Below, one piece after another: positions 17,983 to 27,939 of a DNA stretch of 64,000 bases. Below the pieces are notes generated by a model. That model was not told the origin of the DNA, did no database searches, and was given only the letters and a program-made list of their open reading frames with translations. Made by a program: the position numbers and the translations under genes. Numbering within the stretch: the first letter of the stretch is position 1; each line of letters begins with the position of its first letter. The stretch is from Bradyrhizobium prioriisuperbiae (GTDB lineage Bacteria; Pseudomonadota; Alphaproteobacteria; Rhizobiales; Xanthobacteraceae), in NCBI RefSeq assembly GCF_032397745.1, contig NZ_CP135921.1:7180501-7244500 (forward strand), read 5' to 3'.

Positions 17983-19251
17983 CTACTCGTACCGAAGCGC
18001 GTCGACGGGATCGAGGCGCGCTGCACGCCACGAGGGATAGAGCGTCGCCAGGAACGACAGCGTCAGCGCCATGATCACCACGGCGGCAGTCTCCCCGACG
18101 TCGACTTCCGCCGGCAGCTTGGACAGGAAGTACAGCTCCGGCGAGAACAGCTCGGTGTTGGTCATCCAGGAGATGAACTGCCGGATCGATTCGATGTTCA
18201 GGCAGATCAGCAGTCCGACCAGAAAGCCGACAATGGTGCCGACCACGCCGATCGCGGCGCCGGTGATCAGGAACACCCGCATGATGGAGCCCTGCGACGC
18301 CCCCATGGTGCGCAGGATGGCGATGTCGCTGCCCTTGTCCTTCACCAGCATGATCAGGCCGGAGACGATGTTGAGCGCCGCCACCAGCACGATCAGGGTC
18401 AGGATCAGGAACATCACATTGCGCTCGACCTGGAGCGCATTGAAGAAGGTGGCATTACGCTGCCGCCAGTCGACCAGGAAGATCGGCCGCCCGGCCGCCT
18501 CGGTCACGTTCTTCCGGAAGACGTCGATCTTGTCGGGATTGGAGGTGTAGACCTCGATCGCGGTGACGTCGCCGGAGCGATTGAAATAGGCCTGCGCCTC
18601 CGTCAGCGGCATGAATACGATCGAGGAATCGTATTCCGACATCCCGATCTCGAACACCGCCGCCACCTTGTACGGCTTGATCCGGGGCGTCGTGCCCATT
18701 GGCGTAATGGCGCCGCGCGGCGCCACCAGCGTCACGCTGTCGCCGGCATGAATAGACAACTGGTCGGCCAGTCGGCGACCGATGGCCACGCCCTGCCCCT
18801 CGTCAAAACCTTCGAGCGTGCCCTGCTTGATGTTCTTGGCGATCGAGGCCAAGCCGTCGAGATCCTTCGAGCGGATGCCGCGCACCAGCACGCCCGAAGC
18901 GTTGAACGGCGACGACGCCAGGGCCTGCCCCTCGACAATCGGCGCCGCCAGCTTGATGCCGCTGACCGCATTGATGCGCTCGGCAACCTCTTTCCAGTCG
19001 GTCAGCGGCGATTCCAGTGGCTGGACCAGCAGATGGCCGTTGAGGCCAAGAATCTTGTCGAGCAGCTCCTTGCGAAAGCCGTTCATCACCGCCATCACGA
19101 TGATCAGCGTGGCGACCCCCAGCATGATGCCGAGAAACGAAAAGCCGGCGATGACGGAAATAAACCCTTCCTTGCGGCGGGCGCGCAGATAGCGCGACGA
19201 CAGCATCCACTCGAAAGGAGCAAAGGGGGCGGTTCGGGCAGGCTCGCTCAT
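17983..19251 (-). CDS. lolC: Lipoprotein-releasing system permease (LolC/LolE family)
   Basis: The 422-residue protein is the membrane partner of LolD. It has an N-terminal membrane helix after [20 protein letters not shown], a large periplasmic domain (residues ~50-270), three further helices and the FtsX-type C-terminus ending DPVDALRYE. As in other alphaproteobacteria, a single permease gene sits beside lolD, so it probably forms a homodimer (LolF-like); the name lolC follows convention. An ATG at 19251 is preferred over a GTG at 19263. proS lies 82 bases upstream on the same strand. Confidence 0.93.
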   Translation of the reverse strand: MSEPARTAPFAPFEWMLSSRYLRARRKEGFISVIAGFSFLGIMLGVATLIIVMAVMNGFRKELLDKILGLNGHLLVQPLESPLTDWKEVAERINAVSGIKLAAPIVEGQALASSPFNASGVLVRGIRSKDLDGLASIAKNIKQGTLEGFDEGQGVAIGRRLADQLSIHAGDSVTLVAPRGAITPMGTTPRIKPYKVAAVFEIGMSEYDSSIVFMPLTEAQAYFNRSGDVTAIEVYTSNPDKIDVFRKNVTEAAGRPIFLVDWRQRNATFFNALQVERNVMFLILTLIVLVAALNIVSGLIMLVKDKGSDIAILRTMGASQGSIMRVFLITGAAIGVVGTIVGFLVGLLICLNIESIRQFISWMTNTELFSPELYFLSKLPAEVDVGETAAVVIMALTLSFLATLYPSWRAARLDPVDALRYE

Positions 19252-19333
19252 CGTATCATCCACGTCATGGATTTCACACGATTGGGGCTAATTCGGGTCA
19301 GGTGGCCTTCGCGTCGCCGCTCTGGTGAATAAC

Positions 19334-20653
19334 TCATGCGATCAGCCGGGCGAGCACGTCGTCCGGCGTCAGCAATTCCCGGCTGCCGTCGCTGCGCCGC
19401 TTCAGTTCGACCTTGCCTTCGGCAAGGCTCTTGGGGCCGACCATCAGCTGCCAGGGCACGCCGATCAGGTCAGCGGTGGCAAACTTCGCACCGGGACGAT
19501 CGTCACGGTCGTCGTACAGCACGTCGATGCCTTTCGCGGTCAGCGCCGCATAGAGCTTCTCGCAAGCGGCATCGGTATCGCTGCTGCCCTGCTTCAGGTT
19601 GAGAAGAGCGACGCGGAACGGCGCCACCTGCTCCGGCCACTTGATGCCATTCTCGTCGTGGAAGGCCTCGATGATGGCGCCCACCAGCCGCGACACGCCG
19701 ACGCCATAGGACCCGCCATGGATCGGCACTTCCTTGCCGTCGGTGCCCATCACCATGGCCTTCATCGCTTCGGAATACTTGGTGCCGAAATAGAAGATCT
19801 GTCCCACCTCGATGCCGCGGGTGTGCACGCGCTTGTCCTGCGGCACCTCGCTCTCGAAACGCGCGGCGTCATGCACGTCCTCGGTGGCCGCATAGAGTTC
19901 GGTCCACTGCTGGATGATCGGGGTGAGGTCGCCCTCATAGTCGACGCTTTCATCCGGCACCGGCAGGTCGAGCACGTCACGATTGCAGTAGACGCCGGAT
20001 TCGCCGGTCTCGGCGAGCAGGATGAATTCGTGCGACAGATCGCCGCCGATCGGCCCGGTCTCGGCCTTCATCGGGATCGCCTTCAACCCCATCCGCGCAA
20101 AAGTGCGCAAATAGGCCACAAACATCTTATTGTAGGACAGACGCGCGGCGTCCTTGTCGATGTCGAAGGAATAGGCGTCCTTCATCAGGAACTCGCGCCC
20201 GCGCATCACACCGAACCGCGGACGCTGCTCGTCGCGGAATTTCCACTGGATGTGATAGAGATTGAGCGGCAGGCTCTTGTAGGACTTCACGTAGCTGCGG
20301 AAAATGTCGGTGATCATGTCCTCGTTGGTCGGACCGTACAGCAGCTCGCGCTTGTGGCGATCCTGGATGCGCAGCATCTCCGGGCCATAGGCATCGTAGC
20401 GGCCGCTTTCCCGCCAGAGATCGGCAAGCTGCAGGGTCGGCATCAGCAGCTCAACGGCGCCGGCCCGGTTCTGCTCCTCGCGCACGATCTGCTCGATCTT
20501 GCGCAGCACCCGCAAACCCAGCGGCAGCCAGGCATAGATGCCGGCAGCCTGCTGCCGCATCATGCCCGCGCGCAGCATCAGCCGATGCGACGCGATCTCC
20601 GCCTCCTTCGGCGTCTCCTTGAGGATGGGCAGAAAGAAACGCGACAATCGCAT
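19334..20653 (-). CDS. proS: Prolyl-tRNA synthetase, short form without editing insert
   Basis: The 439-residue class II synthetase charges tRNA-Pro. It shows the class II motif 2 region ([20 protein letters not shown]), the motif 3 region [11 protein letters not shown], and the C-terminal anticodon-binding domain ([20 protein letters not shown]). The editing (INS) domain that long bacterial ProRS proteins carry between motifs 2 and 3 is missing, which is typical for alphaproteobacteria (ProS type 2). Mischarged Ala-tRNA-Pro would need a separate editing protein; none is seen in this window. The ATG at 20653 gives the canonical N-terminus [15 protein letters not shown]. It heads the proS-lolC-lolD group. 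Confidence 0.95.
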   Translation of the reverse strand: MRLSRFFLPILKETPKEAEIASHRLMLRAGMMRQQAAGIYAWLPLGLRVLRKIEQIVREEQNRAGAVELLMPTLQLADLWRESGRYDAYGPEMLRIQDRHKRELLYGPTNEDMITDIFRSYVKSYKSLPLNLYHIQWKFRDEQRPRFGVMRGREFLMKDAYSFDIDKDAARLSYNKMFVAYLRTFARMGLKAIPMKAETGPIGGDLSHEFILLAETGESGVYCNRDVLDLPVPDESVDYEGDLTPIIQQWTELYAATEDVHDAARFESEVPQDKRVHTRGIEVGQIFYFGTKYSEAMKAMVMGTDGKEVPIHGGSYGVGVSRLVGAIIEAFHDENGIKWPEQVAPFRVALLNLKQGSSDTDAACEKLYAALTAKGIDVLYDDRDDRPGAKFATADLIGVPWQLMVGPKSLAEGKVELKRRSDGSRELLTPDDVLARLIA

Positions 20654-20993
20654 GGGAACACTCGGGAATCGTTATGGACAGGGATTTCCGCAGTGAAACC
20701 GGATCGGGGCCCAAAACACAAGCGTTCGGGTCCCCGAATCGGCGTTTTTGCCGGCCGGATGACTGGAATGTCATCCGATTCTGACGACCACCAGATCAGA
20801 ATTTTCACCCTAACATCCGCGACATAGGGTCCGCCCCCAAGGAAACGGCTGCGTTGGGGCACACAAGCCGCGGCCGAGACGGGGCAGCGGACCCGGTACC
20901 GACTCCTCCAGAGCATTCACTGGGCGTGATCGACCGCGGCATCGTTCATGATGACCGTCCCCTGTCCTGGATCCCACCAAAGAAACGGCGCAT
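20654..20993. other. 340-base intergenic region between proS and a TonB receptor
   Basis: This region must contain the proS promoter and the end of the receptor message, both on the minus strand. It holds a perfect 8-base inverted repeat, CGGATGAC at 20756-20763 and GTCATCCG at 20770-20777, with a six-base loop. It may mark the transcript end of the receptor cluster, although it has no T-run. Apart from this I see no gene or clear promoter. Confidence 0.4.
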
Positions 20994-23189
20994 TCACCAC
21001 CTCACCCGCAGACCTGCATAGACCGCGCGGCCGGTGCCGGGCTCGAACAGCGGCGACGCCGCCGTAGCTTTGTCGATGATGCTGGACGAGGCGATGTAGG
21101 CTGTGTTGGCGATATTCCTCGCTTCGATATATCCGGAGTAAGGACCGCCATTGTCGAAGCCGGCCTTCAAGCCCCAGATCGCGTAGGCCTCGGTCATCAG
21201 GGTATTGGCGCTGTCGACATAGTAAGCTCGCGGAACCCACTCGACATTAGGTCCCAGATAAAATCCGGTCGGATGCTTGTAGAGCACCTCGGCGCGGAGA
21301 AAATGACGCGGCGCGCCGGGCAAAATATTGTTGCCGAAGATAGCATCACGATCGAACCGGAAATCGTTCAGCGTGTAGGCGAGATTGAGCCAGATCTTGT
21401 CGGGCTTGTCGCCCGGCGCCAGCAGCCCGCGAACAATCGCGGCGCCGACACCGGCTTCGATCCCCTGATGCACGGTGCGATCCGCGTTGGTGACATTGCA
21501 GTTGCCGAAGGCGCTGTAGAGACAGAGCAGTTCGTCGCGAATCTCGGCGCGATAGCCGGTCAGTTCCCAGGTGAAATCCGGGCGCCGTCCACGGGTGCCG
21601 ATCTCATAGGTGGTCGCCCGCTGCGGCCGAATGCTGGTAAATGGAATGAACGGGATATTCGGACCGGACGAGCTTTCGCCAAAGCTCGGCACTTCCGCGC
21701 TGCGGGAGATGTTGGCGAATGCCTGCCAGGTTGGATCGATATCCCACAACAGACCGCCCTTCGGGCTCCACAACGCGAACGAGGTCGCCCCCGACTGGTC
21801 GCCATCGGACAGATAGCGATCCCAGCGATCGCGGGTGGCATAGAGAAACTGCGTGCCGCCGATCACCGCGACCGACGGCAGGACATAGAACGAGTCCTCC
21901 ACATAGATTGAGGTGTTCTTCGAACGATCGACCGATGACGACAGCAGCGCACCCTTCTGGCCGCCGATATTGGCGAACTGCTGGTTGTCGATCCGGCCGT
22001 TGATGACGTTGATGCCGGCGATCAGCCGGTTGCGGTAACCGCCGATCAAGCGATCGTCGGTGATGCGCCCGAAACCGCCATAGTCGACATACTTGTAATC
22101 GAGCCACTGGAAGATCGGATGCATCAAATGACGATCGAGACCGAACACGCCGATGTCGACGGTGGTGTCATCGAATCTGAACGTCGTCTTGTTGGCGATG
22201 CGCACCGTATCGATGTTGCGCTGCTGGTCCTGTGCGATGTTGTTGACTGCCGCGGTCTCCGGTGACGTCAGCGCCGACGTCCGGCTGACCGAGCCGGGAA
22301 TCCGCTGCCGCACCTCGTTGGCGTTGAGATAGAAGCGCGTTTCGAAATCCGGCGAGAATTGATAGCCGACATTGCCGCTGGCGCGGGTCGCATGACCGTC
22401 GCTATGGTCACGGAAGCCATCGGCGGCTTGGTTGGATGCCGTAAAGAATCCATCCCACGAGCCGTTCGCACTACCTACACTGGCCTGAAAACGGCGATAG
22501 CCGAATGCACCGACGTCAACGCTCGCACTGTTGACGAAGGGGTCACGGCCGGTGGGCGTAACGAAATTGATAGCGCCGCCCAGCGCGTTGGCGCCGAACC
22601 GCAGCGCGTTGGCCCCCTTATAGACCTCGACATATTTGTAGGCGGTCGGATCGATTTCCTGAAAGTCACCGTAACCGTCGGCGGTGTTGATCGGAATGCC
22701 ATCCATATAGAGCTGCACGCCGCGCAGGTGGAAGTTGCGCGACAGGCCGGAGCCCCGGATCGACAGCCTTGTGTCATCCCCCCATTTGGGCTGGGCAAAC
22801 ACGCCCGGGACATAATCGAGAACATCCTTGATGGTGTTGGCGACCGATGAATTCCGGTACGCCTCCGCAGGCACGATGGCCACGCCACCAGGGGTCTGCT
22901 GGATGTCGCGCAACGCCTGCTGGACGGTTGGCACCGTCAAGGCGCCCGGCGCCGTTGCAGTGTGGACCGGTTGAGTTGCCGCCGCCGGATTGCGGGCGCG
23001 GGAGGCACGCGTCGACCGCGCGCCGCCCACTGGTGGACGAGTTGCCGCTGCCCGCTTTTGCTGGGGAGCGTCCACGGTCACAGGCGGCAGATGGCTTTGC
23101 GTGGCCTGAGCATGAGCGAAAGAAACGGAAAAGCATGCGGCGGCGGACGCAAGCAAAAGCCTGCGTGCCTGCATTGAGGCGAATGACAT
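20994..23189 (-). CDS. TonB-dependent outer membrane receptor (second of the cluster)
   Basis: The 731-residue receptor imports a ligand across the outer membrane using TonB energy. It has a signal peptide cut near AHAQA, a candidate TonB box LPPVTVDA, a Lys/Arg/Pro/Ala linker, and a plug domain (IKDVLDYVPGVFAQPKWG, LSIRGSGLSRNFHLRGV, YKGANALRFGANALGGAINF). A 22-strand barrel follows, ending RAVYAGLRVRW with a terminal aromatic. GGGAG precedes the ATG by seven bases. Its neighbour 61 bases upstream is a DUF2946 leader gene with CXXC and RGPP motifs. By analogy with the CruR-controlled receptor of Bordetella, copper or a copper-binding compound is a likely ligand; this is inference, since the plug does not show it. 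Confidence 0.9.
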   Translation of the reverse strand: MSFASMQARRLLLASAAACFSVSFAHAQATQSHLPPVTVDAPQQKRAAATRPPVGGARSTRASRARNPAAATQPVHTATAPGALTVPTVQQALRDIQQTPGGVAIVPAEAYRNSSVANTIKDVLDYVPGVFAQPKWGDDTRLSIRGSGLSRNFHLRGVQLYMDGIPINTADGYGDFQEIDPTAYKYVEVYKGANALRFGANALGGAINFVTPTGRDPFVNSASVDVGAFGYRRFQASVGSANGSWDGFFTASNQAADGFRDHSDGHATRASGNVGYQFSPDFETRFYLNANEVRQRIPGSVSRTSALTSPETAAVNNIAQDQQRNIDTVRIANKTTFRFDDTTVDIGVFGLDRHLMHPIFQWLDYKYVDYGGFGRITDDRLIGGYRNRLIAGINVINGRIDNQQFANIGGQKGALLSSSVDRSKNTSIYVEDSFYVLPSVAVIGGTQFLYATRDRWDRYLSDGDQSGATSFALWSPKGGLLWDIDPTWQAFANISRSAEVPSFGESSSGPNIPFIPFTSIRPQRATTYEIGTRGRRPDFTWELTGYRAEIRDELLCLYSAFGNCNVTNADRTVHQGIEAGVGAAIVRGLLAPGDKPDKIWLNLAYTLNDFRFDRDAIFGNNILPGAPRHFLRAEVLYKHPTGFYLGPNVEWVPRAYYVDSANTLMTEAYAIWGLKAGFDNGGPYSGYIEARNIANTAYIASSSIIDKATAASPLFEPGTGRAVYAGLRVRW

Positions 23190-23229
23190 CGATGGCTCCC
23201 ACCAAATAGATATGACGATTGCAATGAAG

Positions 23230-23245
23230 GGCGCCGAATGGCGCC
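23230..23245 (-). promoter_or_regulatory. GC hairpin five bases after the second DUF2946 stop
   Basis: GGCGCC (23230-23235) and GGCGCC (23240-23245) form a stem around a four-base loop. On the minus strand the hairpin starts five bases after the stop codon at 23251, in the gap before the TonB receptor. The sequence TGACGA at the stop and the hairpin position match the region after the first DUF2946 gene. A role in ribosome pausing or Rho access is possible. Confidence 0.45.
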
Positions 23246-23250
23246 GGTCG

Positions 23251-23631
23251 TCAGATCAGGACTGGTGGGCCACGGGGCTGATGATCGTGCGTTCGTGAAA
23301 ATTCGACGCAACGCTTGATAAATTCAAACGCGAGCGGCGCAACGCTCGCGATCCGCTCCAGTGAGATCGGGCTGGGCGACGAAAGAGCGATGCCGGCATG
23401 ATGCCCGATGCATAGCGGGCAATGAACAATCGCCCGCTTCTCTGTTTTTCCGGCGTCGTCGCGGACCGCTCGAATATCGGCACTGTTCGCGCAAAGCTCG
23501 TAACCGGCCGCGACAGCGGTCGGAGACAATGTCGCCAGCAGGATGCTGGAGAGGATGACATTCAGAACAAGCGCATAGGCGGCGGCCCCTGCCGCACACA
23601 TGCCCAAAATACGTTTGCCCGAATATCTCAC
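23251..23631 (-). CDS. DUF2946 protein, CruR-like copper-responsive leader peptide (second copy)
   Basis: The 126-residue product starts with GTG (GGGG upstream) and has one signal-type helix (AAAYALVLNVILSSILLATL). A CPLC motif (CXXC) lies near residue 72 in IVHCPLCIGHH. The chain ends FSRTHDHQPRGPPVLI. In Bordetella pertussis the DUF2946 protein CruR senses copper while being translated, through its CXXC motif. Its C-terminal RAPP motif stalls the ribosome, and copper relieves the stall so that Rho stops transcription before the downstream receptor gene. Here the terminal motif is RGPP and a TonB receptor starts 61 bases later, so the same control is proposed. An ATG at 23601 is a possible later start. 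Confidence 0.82.
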   Translation of the reverse strand: MRYSGKRILGMCAAGAAAYALVLNVILSSILLATLSPTAVAAGYELCANSADIRAVRDDAGKTEKRAIVHCPLCIGHHAGIALSSPSPISLERIASVAPLAFEFIKRCVEFSRTHDHQPRGPPVLI

Positions 23632-23695
23632 GTTCGCCCCAGCGGCTCAGTCAGCACATAACAAGAATAGATACCGCGAAGATCAGCGTGACCGC

Positions 23696-24211
23696 TCATC
23701 TGCCCGCGGCGGCCTGCTGGCTGGACCATTTTTCGATATCCGCCATCTCGGCTGTGCCTTCCATCGTCGTGACCTCTCCTCGCGCTGAGATCAACAGCGT
23801 CCGGGGAATATCGCCCTGCCATCCCGGATCGATCTCGAATCTCAGGCGCTCGACATAGGCGTCGTTGAAGATCCAGTTCTCCGCAGAGCCGAGACCGGAT
23901 TTGTTCAGCATCGCGCGCGTGGCTTCGGGCAAGTCTGGAACGAGATCCGCGCTGATGGTCACCATGTCGACCGCGGGATGATCCTTCATGAACGCGCCGA
24001 GCAGCGGCAGCTCGACCTTGCAGGGGCCGCATGTCACGCCCCAGAAGTGCACAATGGTCGGCCGTCCGGCATGGGAGCGGACGATCTCCTGCCAGCTTCC
24101 GCGCGCGAACGGCTTCAACTGTTCATTTCCCGCAAACGCCGGTGCTGTGACCAGCAGGGCGAGCAGGAGCGCTCCACCCAGCAACCGCTCGTTCAGATAT
24201 CGAAGCTTCAT
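23696..24211 (-). CDS. TlpA-like periplasmic thioredoxin-fold protein
   Basis: The 171-residue product has a signal peptide (LLGGALLLALLVTAPAFA-GNE) and a thioredoxin fold with the redox motif WGVTCGPCKVELP near residues 54-66. A TlpA/AhpC-type core follows (MVTISADLVPDLPEA, GDIPRTLLISARGEV), including the cis-Pro. It may reduce disulfides or metal-binding thiols of a periplasmic partner, as TlpA-like proteins do in copper delivery to oxidases. Its ATG overlaps the stop of the Asp-box propeller gene by four bases, so these two are made together. Confidence 0.85.
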   Translation of the reverse strand: MKLRYLNERLLGGALLLALLVTAPAFAGNEQLKPFARGSWQEIVRSHAGRPTIVHFWGVTCGPCKVELPLLGAFMKDHPAVDMVTISADLVPDLPEATRAMLNKSGLGSAENWIFNDAYVERLRFEIDPGWQGDIPRTLLISARGEVTTMEGTAEMADIEKWSSQQAAAGR

Positions 24212-25419
24212 GGCTCATCCTCGATGGATTGAAAGCGATAGCCGTCGGCCTTGGTCATCCATGACAGGAATGTCCGCCGGCCGTCAGACACCAGCAACGG
24301 GTGATCGGAGGTATCCGATGTGCTGGCGATGGTTTTCGGCTGCGACCACGAAGCGCCGTCATCGCGCGACGTCATCAGGTTGATGCTGGTTTTTTCGCCG
24401 TCGAATTCCTTCCAAACCATCGCCGTGCCCTGCGCACTGGACACGACATAGGGCCGCGAGGGGCTGCGATCCGACCGGCCGATCGCAACCGGATCAGAGA
24501 AGGTTTTTCCTCCGTCCAGCGACCGGGCATAGAACAGACCCTTGCGCTTCTTGCCGGCGGTGTACCACGTCACGTGATAGGTCCCCGCCGCGGAGATCGA
24601 GAGGCTGGGGCCGTGATGCGGGCATGCCGCAATCTGCCAGTCATCCTCGCTGACCCGACGGACCTCGCCAGGTGTCGCCGGATCGGTAAACGTGATGACC
24701 GCATGATCCCGGATCCCGCCGTCAAAGATGTTCCGGAAAACAACGACGGGGTGGCCGGGTCCAGCAAACGCCAGCCCCAGACGACAGCACTCGCAAGTGT
24801 TGTCTTTTGCCAGCCTGGCTTCGGAATAGGTCGTCCCACCGTCAGTCGATGACGCGAAATAAAGCCCGGCGCCCTCATAGGCCCGGCCGCTCTCTTTCGC
24901 CGGGACACGGTTACGCTTGTCGAGCCAGGCGGCAAACACCGAACCGTCGGAATCCAGCGCCAGGGCTTCAAAACGCTGGCTCTCATTATTAGGCGTGATC
25001 GGTCGCGGCTCGGCAAAACTTTTTCCGCCATCGCTCGAACGGGTATAGAGCACCTGCCCGTTGAAGGCCTTGTCCCGGAAGGTCGAGAACGCCACGGCAA
25101 CCCTGCCCTGCCGATCGACAACGATCTTCGGTCGCGCATCGGGGCCCCAATCCAGGTTGAGGGCCTTCTGCGTGACCTGCACCGGCGCCGAGACATTTCG
25201 GCCCGCGTCCTTCGAATTCGCAACAGAGACGCGTCCGCCGGCCATCCAGGCCAGCCACAGCGTGCCATCGGGACCGAAGGTCGGCGTCACCTTCGAGGCG
25301 CAGCGCAACGTCGTGTCATCGCATGCCGCCTCGGAGGCATGCTGATGGCTCATTTGGGCCAGCGCACTGCCGTGCCAGAACGCGATGGCCAGTGTCGCGA
25401 GGAGCGTTCTGCGAAGCAT
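24208..25419 (-). CDS. Exported Asp-box (sialidase-fold) beta-propeller protein with Cys motifs
   Basis: The 403-residue product has a signal peptide (MLRRTLLATLAIAFWHGSA). Repeated Asp-box motifs of the sialidase/BNR propeller follow: SSDGGKSF, STDGGTTY, SLDGGKTF, SRDDGASW and a weaker SKDAGRNV. The mature N-terminus starts MSHQHASEAACDDTTLRC, and CECCRLGLAF and ACPHHGP occur between blades. These Cys and His clusters are candidate metal ligands. I see no clear sialidase active site, so an enzyme role is doubtful. AGGGGGC lies before the ATG at 25419. It is translationally coupled to the TlpA-like gene and follows the first TonB receptor by 92 bases. Confidence 0.82.
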   Translation of the reverse strand: MLRRTLLATLAIAFWHGSALAQMSHQHASEAACDDTTLRCASKVTPTFGPDGTLWLAWMAGGRVSVANSKDAGRNVSAPVQVTQKALNLDWGPDARPKIVVDRQGRVAVAFSTFRDKAFNGQVLYTRSSDGGKSFAEPRPITPNNESQRFEALALDSDGSVFAAWLDKRNRVPAKESGRAYEGAGLYFASSTDGGTTYSEARLAKDNTCECCRLGLAFAGPGHPVVVFRNIFDGGIRDHAVITFTDPATPGEVRRVSEDDWQIAACPHHGPSLSISAAGTYHVTWYTAGKKRKGLFYARSLDGGKTFSDPVAIGRSDRSPSRPYVVSSAQGTAMVWKEFDGEKTSINLMTSRDDGASWSQPKTIASTSDTSDHPLLVSDGRRTFLSWMTKADGYRFQSIEDEP

Positions 25420-25511
25420 GTAATGCCCCCTGTGCTGTATGCTTGTCAGACCAATAGCGCGGACAGCCCGGGAACGCGTGGGCCAATTGGCGAATCCCCT
25501 TCCACACACCA

Positions 25512-27869
25512 TCATTTGAACGCCACCTTCATGCCGGCGATGAAGGCTCGCGGGGAGCCCGCGTAGATTGTCACAGAACTCAAGAGCCCCTGAACACCTG
25601 CGCCGGTCACCGAATTTCCGAGATTGTTCGCGGAGGCGATGTAGGTCTTGTCGAACAGATTCCGGACCTCAACGTATACGTTCACGGCCTTGAAATAGTC
25701 CGACAGAAGATCCGTGCTGTAGTGCACATTGAGATTGACCAATTCATAGCCCGGCGCCTTCAGCAGATTGGCATTGTCCATGTAGAAAGAATCCTTCCAC
25801 TGGACTTCGACGAATGCGCCGAGTCCCCGTAGCGACCCCGAGAGTTCATCGTAGGACAGCCGCGCGGTGAGCTCGTTCGGCGAGATGCCGGGGATCTTGT
25901 TGCCGGCACGATTGAAGCTGAACGTGTTGCCACCACCGGTGAGGTCCTCGGTATATTCCGTGTAAACCTGATCGAGGTAGGTATAGGCGACGGTCGCGCG
26001 CCAGCCTGCATAGATCCGCCAATCGGCGAGCAATTCGACACCGCGATGCTCCGACCGCGGCGCATTGAACATGTAGCTCGAATTCAGCGCGTTGGCCGGC
26101 GTCGCCTGGGAGACCAGTTCGTCGCGGAAAAATTCGTAGAAGCCGGTCAGGCTCACCTTGATCGCGGTATTGGGGGTCCAGTCGACACCGAGATCGTAAC
26201 CGACGTTCCTTTGCGGATTGAGCTGGGTGTTGTTGCCGAACTTGCCGTCGGCAAGGATGAACATGTTGCCGACCTGGGGTGTGCCGTAACCGGAGGCAAC
26301 GCGCGCCCGCAGCAGCCAATCGCTGTTGACCTTGTAGAGCAGCGCAAGCTCGGGGGCCGTATTCTGGAATTGCCGATCAGCCGTCGTCAACGATGGGTTG
26401 GAGCCGTAGACGTTGTTCGTTCCCTTCAGATGGGTATTTTCCCACCCGATGCCAGCAATCGCCGTCAGAGCCGGATTGAGCTTCAGCTCTTCCCGCGCGC
26501 GCAGCCCGTAGTTCGTGTGCTCGCCCTGCACATTGGAGACAAGGCTGCCGAGCGTGGCGTTGCCCCCGGGCATGACATTGCGCGTATCGCCCGACCAATT
26601 CAGCGTGTTGTAGAAGCCGCCGAAATAGGTCGTGGAGTCCATGCCAAAAATTTCGCCGCGGCGCGTCACATCGCTCATGTAGTTATACGAGGGATAATCC
26701 CCGATGGCCGATGTGGTGCCGGTCGGCTGGCTGATGTTGCGGTCGTCGAACACGAATTGATTGCGCCAGGTCGTCTGATTGTCGAAGTCGTGTTCCCATC
26801 GCCCACCAGCGATGGTGCGGCGATCGTTGCGGCCAAGTCCCGCCTGCTCCGCTGTCAGCGTATCCTTGATGCCGCTGGCGCCATTCCTGAACAGGCTGAC
26901 CGTGGCGCACCCAGGCGCGGCACCAGCGAACGTCGCACAGCCTTGTTGGTAAGGATTCTGATTGAACTGATCGAGCGTGGAGCGGATCGGCAGGCGCGTA
27001 TACAGGTCGTTGTTGATGATCTTGACCGTGAAACGATCGTCCGGAGTGGCCTGCAGGGTCGCCAGGAAGTTGACCGTCTGGGTGTTGAACCAGCTGTTGC
27101 CGATGAAGCCGTCGCCGCGGGCATCGCTGGCGAACAGCGAGGCCTCGAAATTGCCGACCTTGGTGCCCGCGGCCAGATAGTTGTTGAGGTAACCGAAGCT
27201 GCCGCCATCAATGCCGTATTCGAAACCATTGATGGTGCCGCCCGGGCGTGTCCGGAAGTTGAGCGCGCCGCCGGTGGCGTAGTTGCCGTAGAGCGCCGAG
27301 GACGGACCGCGGATCACATCGATCCCGGCATAGGCGTGGGGATCGATCAGGTCGCTGCGCGACAGGCCGTCCGGCTGGGTGACCGGGAACCCGTCCTCGA
27401 AAATCACGAGATTGCGGATGCCGAAACCGTTGCGGGCGTTGGAGCCGCGGATGGAGATACCAATGTCCCGCGGGCCATTGCCCTGCTTCACCGAAATACC
27501 GGGGCTGTCCCGCAGCGCGTCACCGACCGAGAACGATGGCCGGTTCTCGAATTGACTTCGATCGACGGTGGTCTGGGTCTGCCCGGCCGGAGCCTGGTTG
27601 AGATTGGCTCGCACGGTCGTCGCAGGGACAGGGACGGCTTGCGAGCGGGCCGCAGCGGCGACGCGGGCCGCGGGACGGGCCGACGGCCGCCCGGTCGCGG
27701 ACCAGCGAATCCTCGGCTTGGCCACCGGTTTGGGGCGTTGTCCGGCGGTTTCGACCACCACCGGCGGGAGCGCGTTGGCGGCGGACTGGGCATGGGCGGG
27801 CGGAATCGAAAGCACAATCGCGGGCAAGGTGAGCCACAGGCGACGGGCCATCGCAGACGCGGATAACAT
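25512..27869 (-). CDS. TonB-dependent outer membrane receptor (first of the cluster)
   Basis: The 785-residue receptor has a signal peptide cut near AHAQS, the candidate TonB box LPPVVVETA, a basic Pro/Ala-rich linker and a plug (VGDALRDSPGISVKQGNG, ISIRGSNARNGFGIRN, VIRGPSSALYGNYATGGALN). The barrel ends in GMKVAFK. GGAG lies seven bases before the ATG at 27869; the longer open frame upstream is not family-like. It shares plug architecture with the receptor at 20994-23189 but differs strongly in sequence, so they are distant paralogues. It lies 70 bases after the first DUF2946 leader. Confidence 0.9.
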   Translation of the reverse strand: MLSASAMARRLWLTLPAIVLSIPPAHAQSAANALPPVVVETAGQRPKPVAKPRIRWSATGRPSARPAARVAAAARSQAVPVPATTVRANLNQAPAGQTQTTVDRSQFENRPSFSVGDALRDSPGISVKQGNGPRDIGISIRGSNARNGFGIRNLVIFEDGFPVTQPDGLSRSDLIDPHAYAGIDVIRGPSSALYGNYATGGALNFRTRPGGTINGFEYGIDGGSFGYLNNYLAAGTKVGNFEASLFASDARGDGFIGNSWFNTQTVNFLATLQATPDDRFTVKIINNDLYTRLPIRSTLDQFNQNPYQQGCATFAGAAPGCATVSLFRNGASGIKDTLTAEQAGLGRNDRRTIAGGRWEHDFDNQTTWRNQFVFDDRNISQPTGTTSAIGDYPSYNYMSDVTRRGEIFGMDSTTYFGGFYNTLNWSGDTRNVMPGGNATLGSLVSNVQGEHTNYGLRAREELKLNPALTAIAGIGWENTHLKGTNNVYGSNPSLTTADRQFQNTAPELALLYKVNSDWLLRARVASGYGTPQVGNMFILADGKFGNNTQLNPQRNVGYDLGVDWTPNTAIKVSLTGFYEFFRDELVSQATPANALNSSYMFNAPRSEHRGVELLADWRIYAGWRATVAYTYLDQVYTEYTEDLTGGGNTFSFNRAGNKIPGISPNELTARLSYDELSGSLRGLGAFVEVQWKDSFYMDNANLLKAPGYELVNLNVHYSTDLLSDYFKAVNVYVEVRNLFDKTYIASANNLGNSVTGAGVQGLLSSVTIYAGSPRAFIAGMKVAFK

Positions 27870-27913
27870 CAGAAAACTCCAGGAAACTGAATTGACGCAT
27901 GCAGATGCAGCAG

Positions 27914-27935
27914 CGCCGCGCACAAAGGCGCGGCG
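27914..27935 (-). promoter_or_regulatory. GC hairpin four bases after the first DUF2946 stop
   Basis: CGCCGCGC (27914-27921) and GCGCGGCG (27928-27935) form an 8-base perfect stem around a six-base loop. On the minus strand it begins four bases after the stop codon at 27940. The sequence around the stop (CTGATTTGACGAAC) closely matches the one at the second copy (CTGATCTGACGACC). Confidence 0.5.
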
Positions 27936-27939
27936 TTCG

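Noticed and set aside
26046..27866. 606-codon plus-strand open frame opposite the first TonB receptor
   Set aside because: The minus-strand receptor is complete with signal peptide, plug and barrel; the antisense frame has no domain features.
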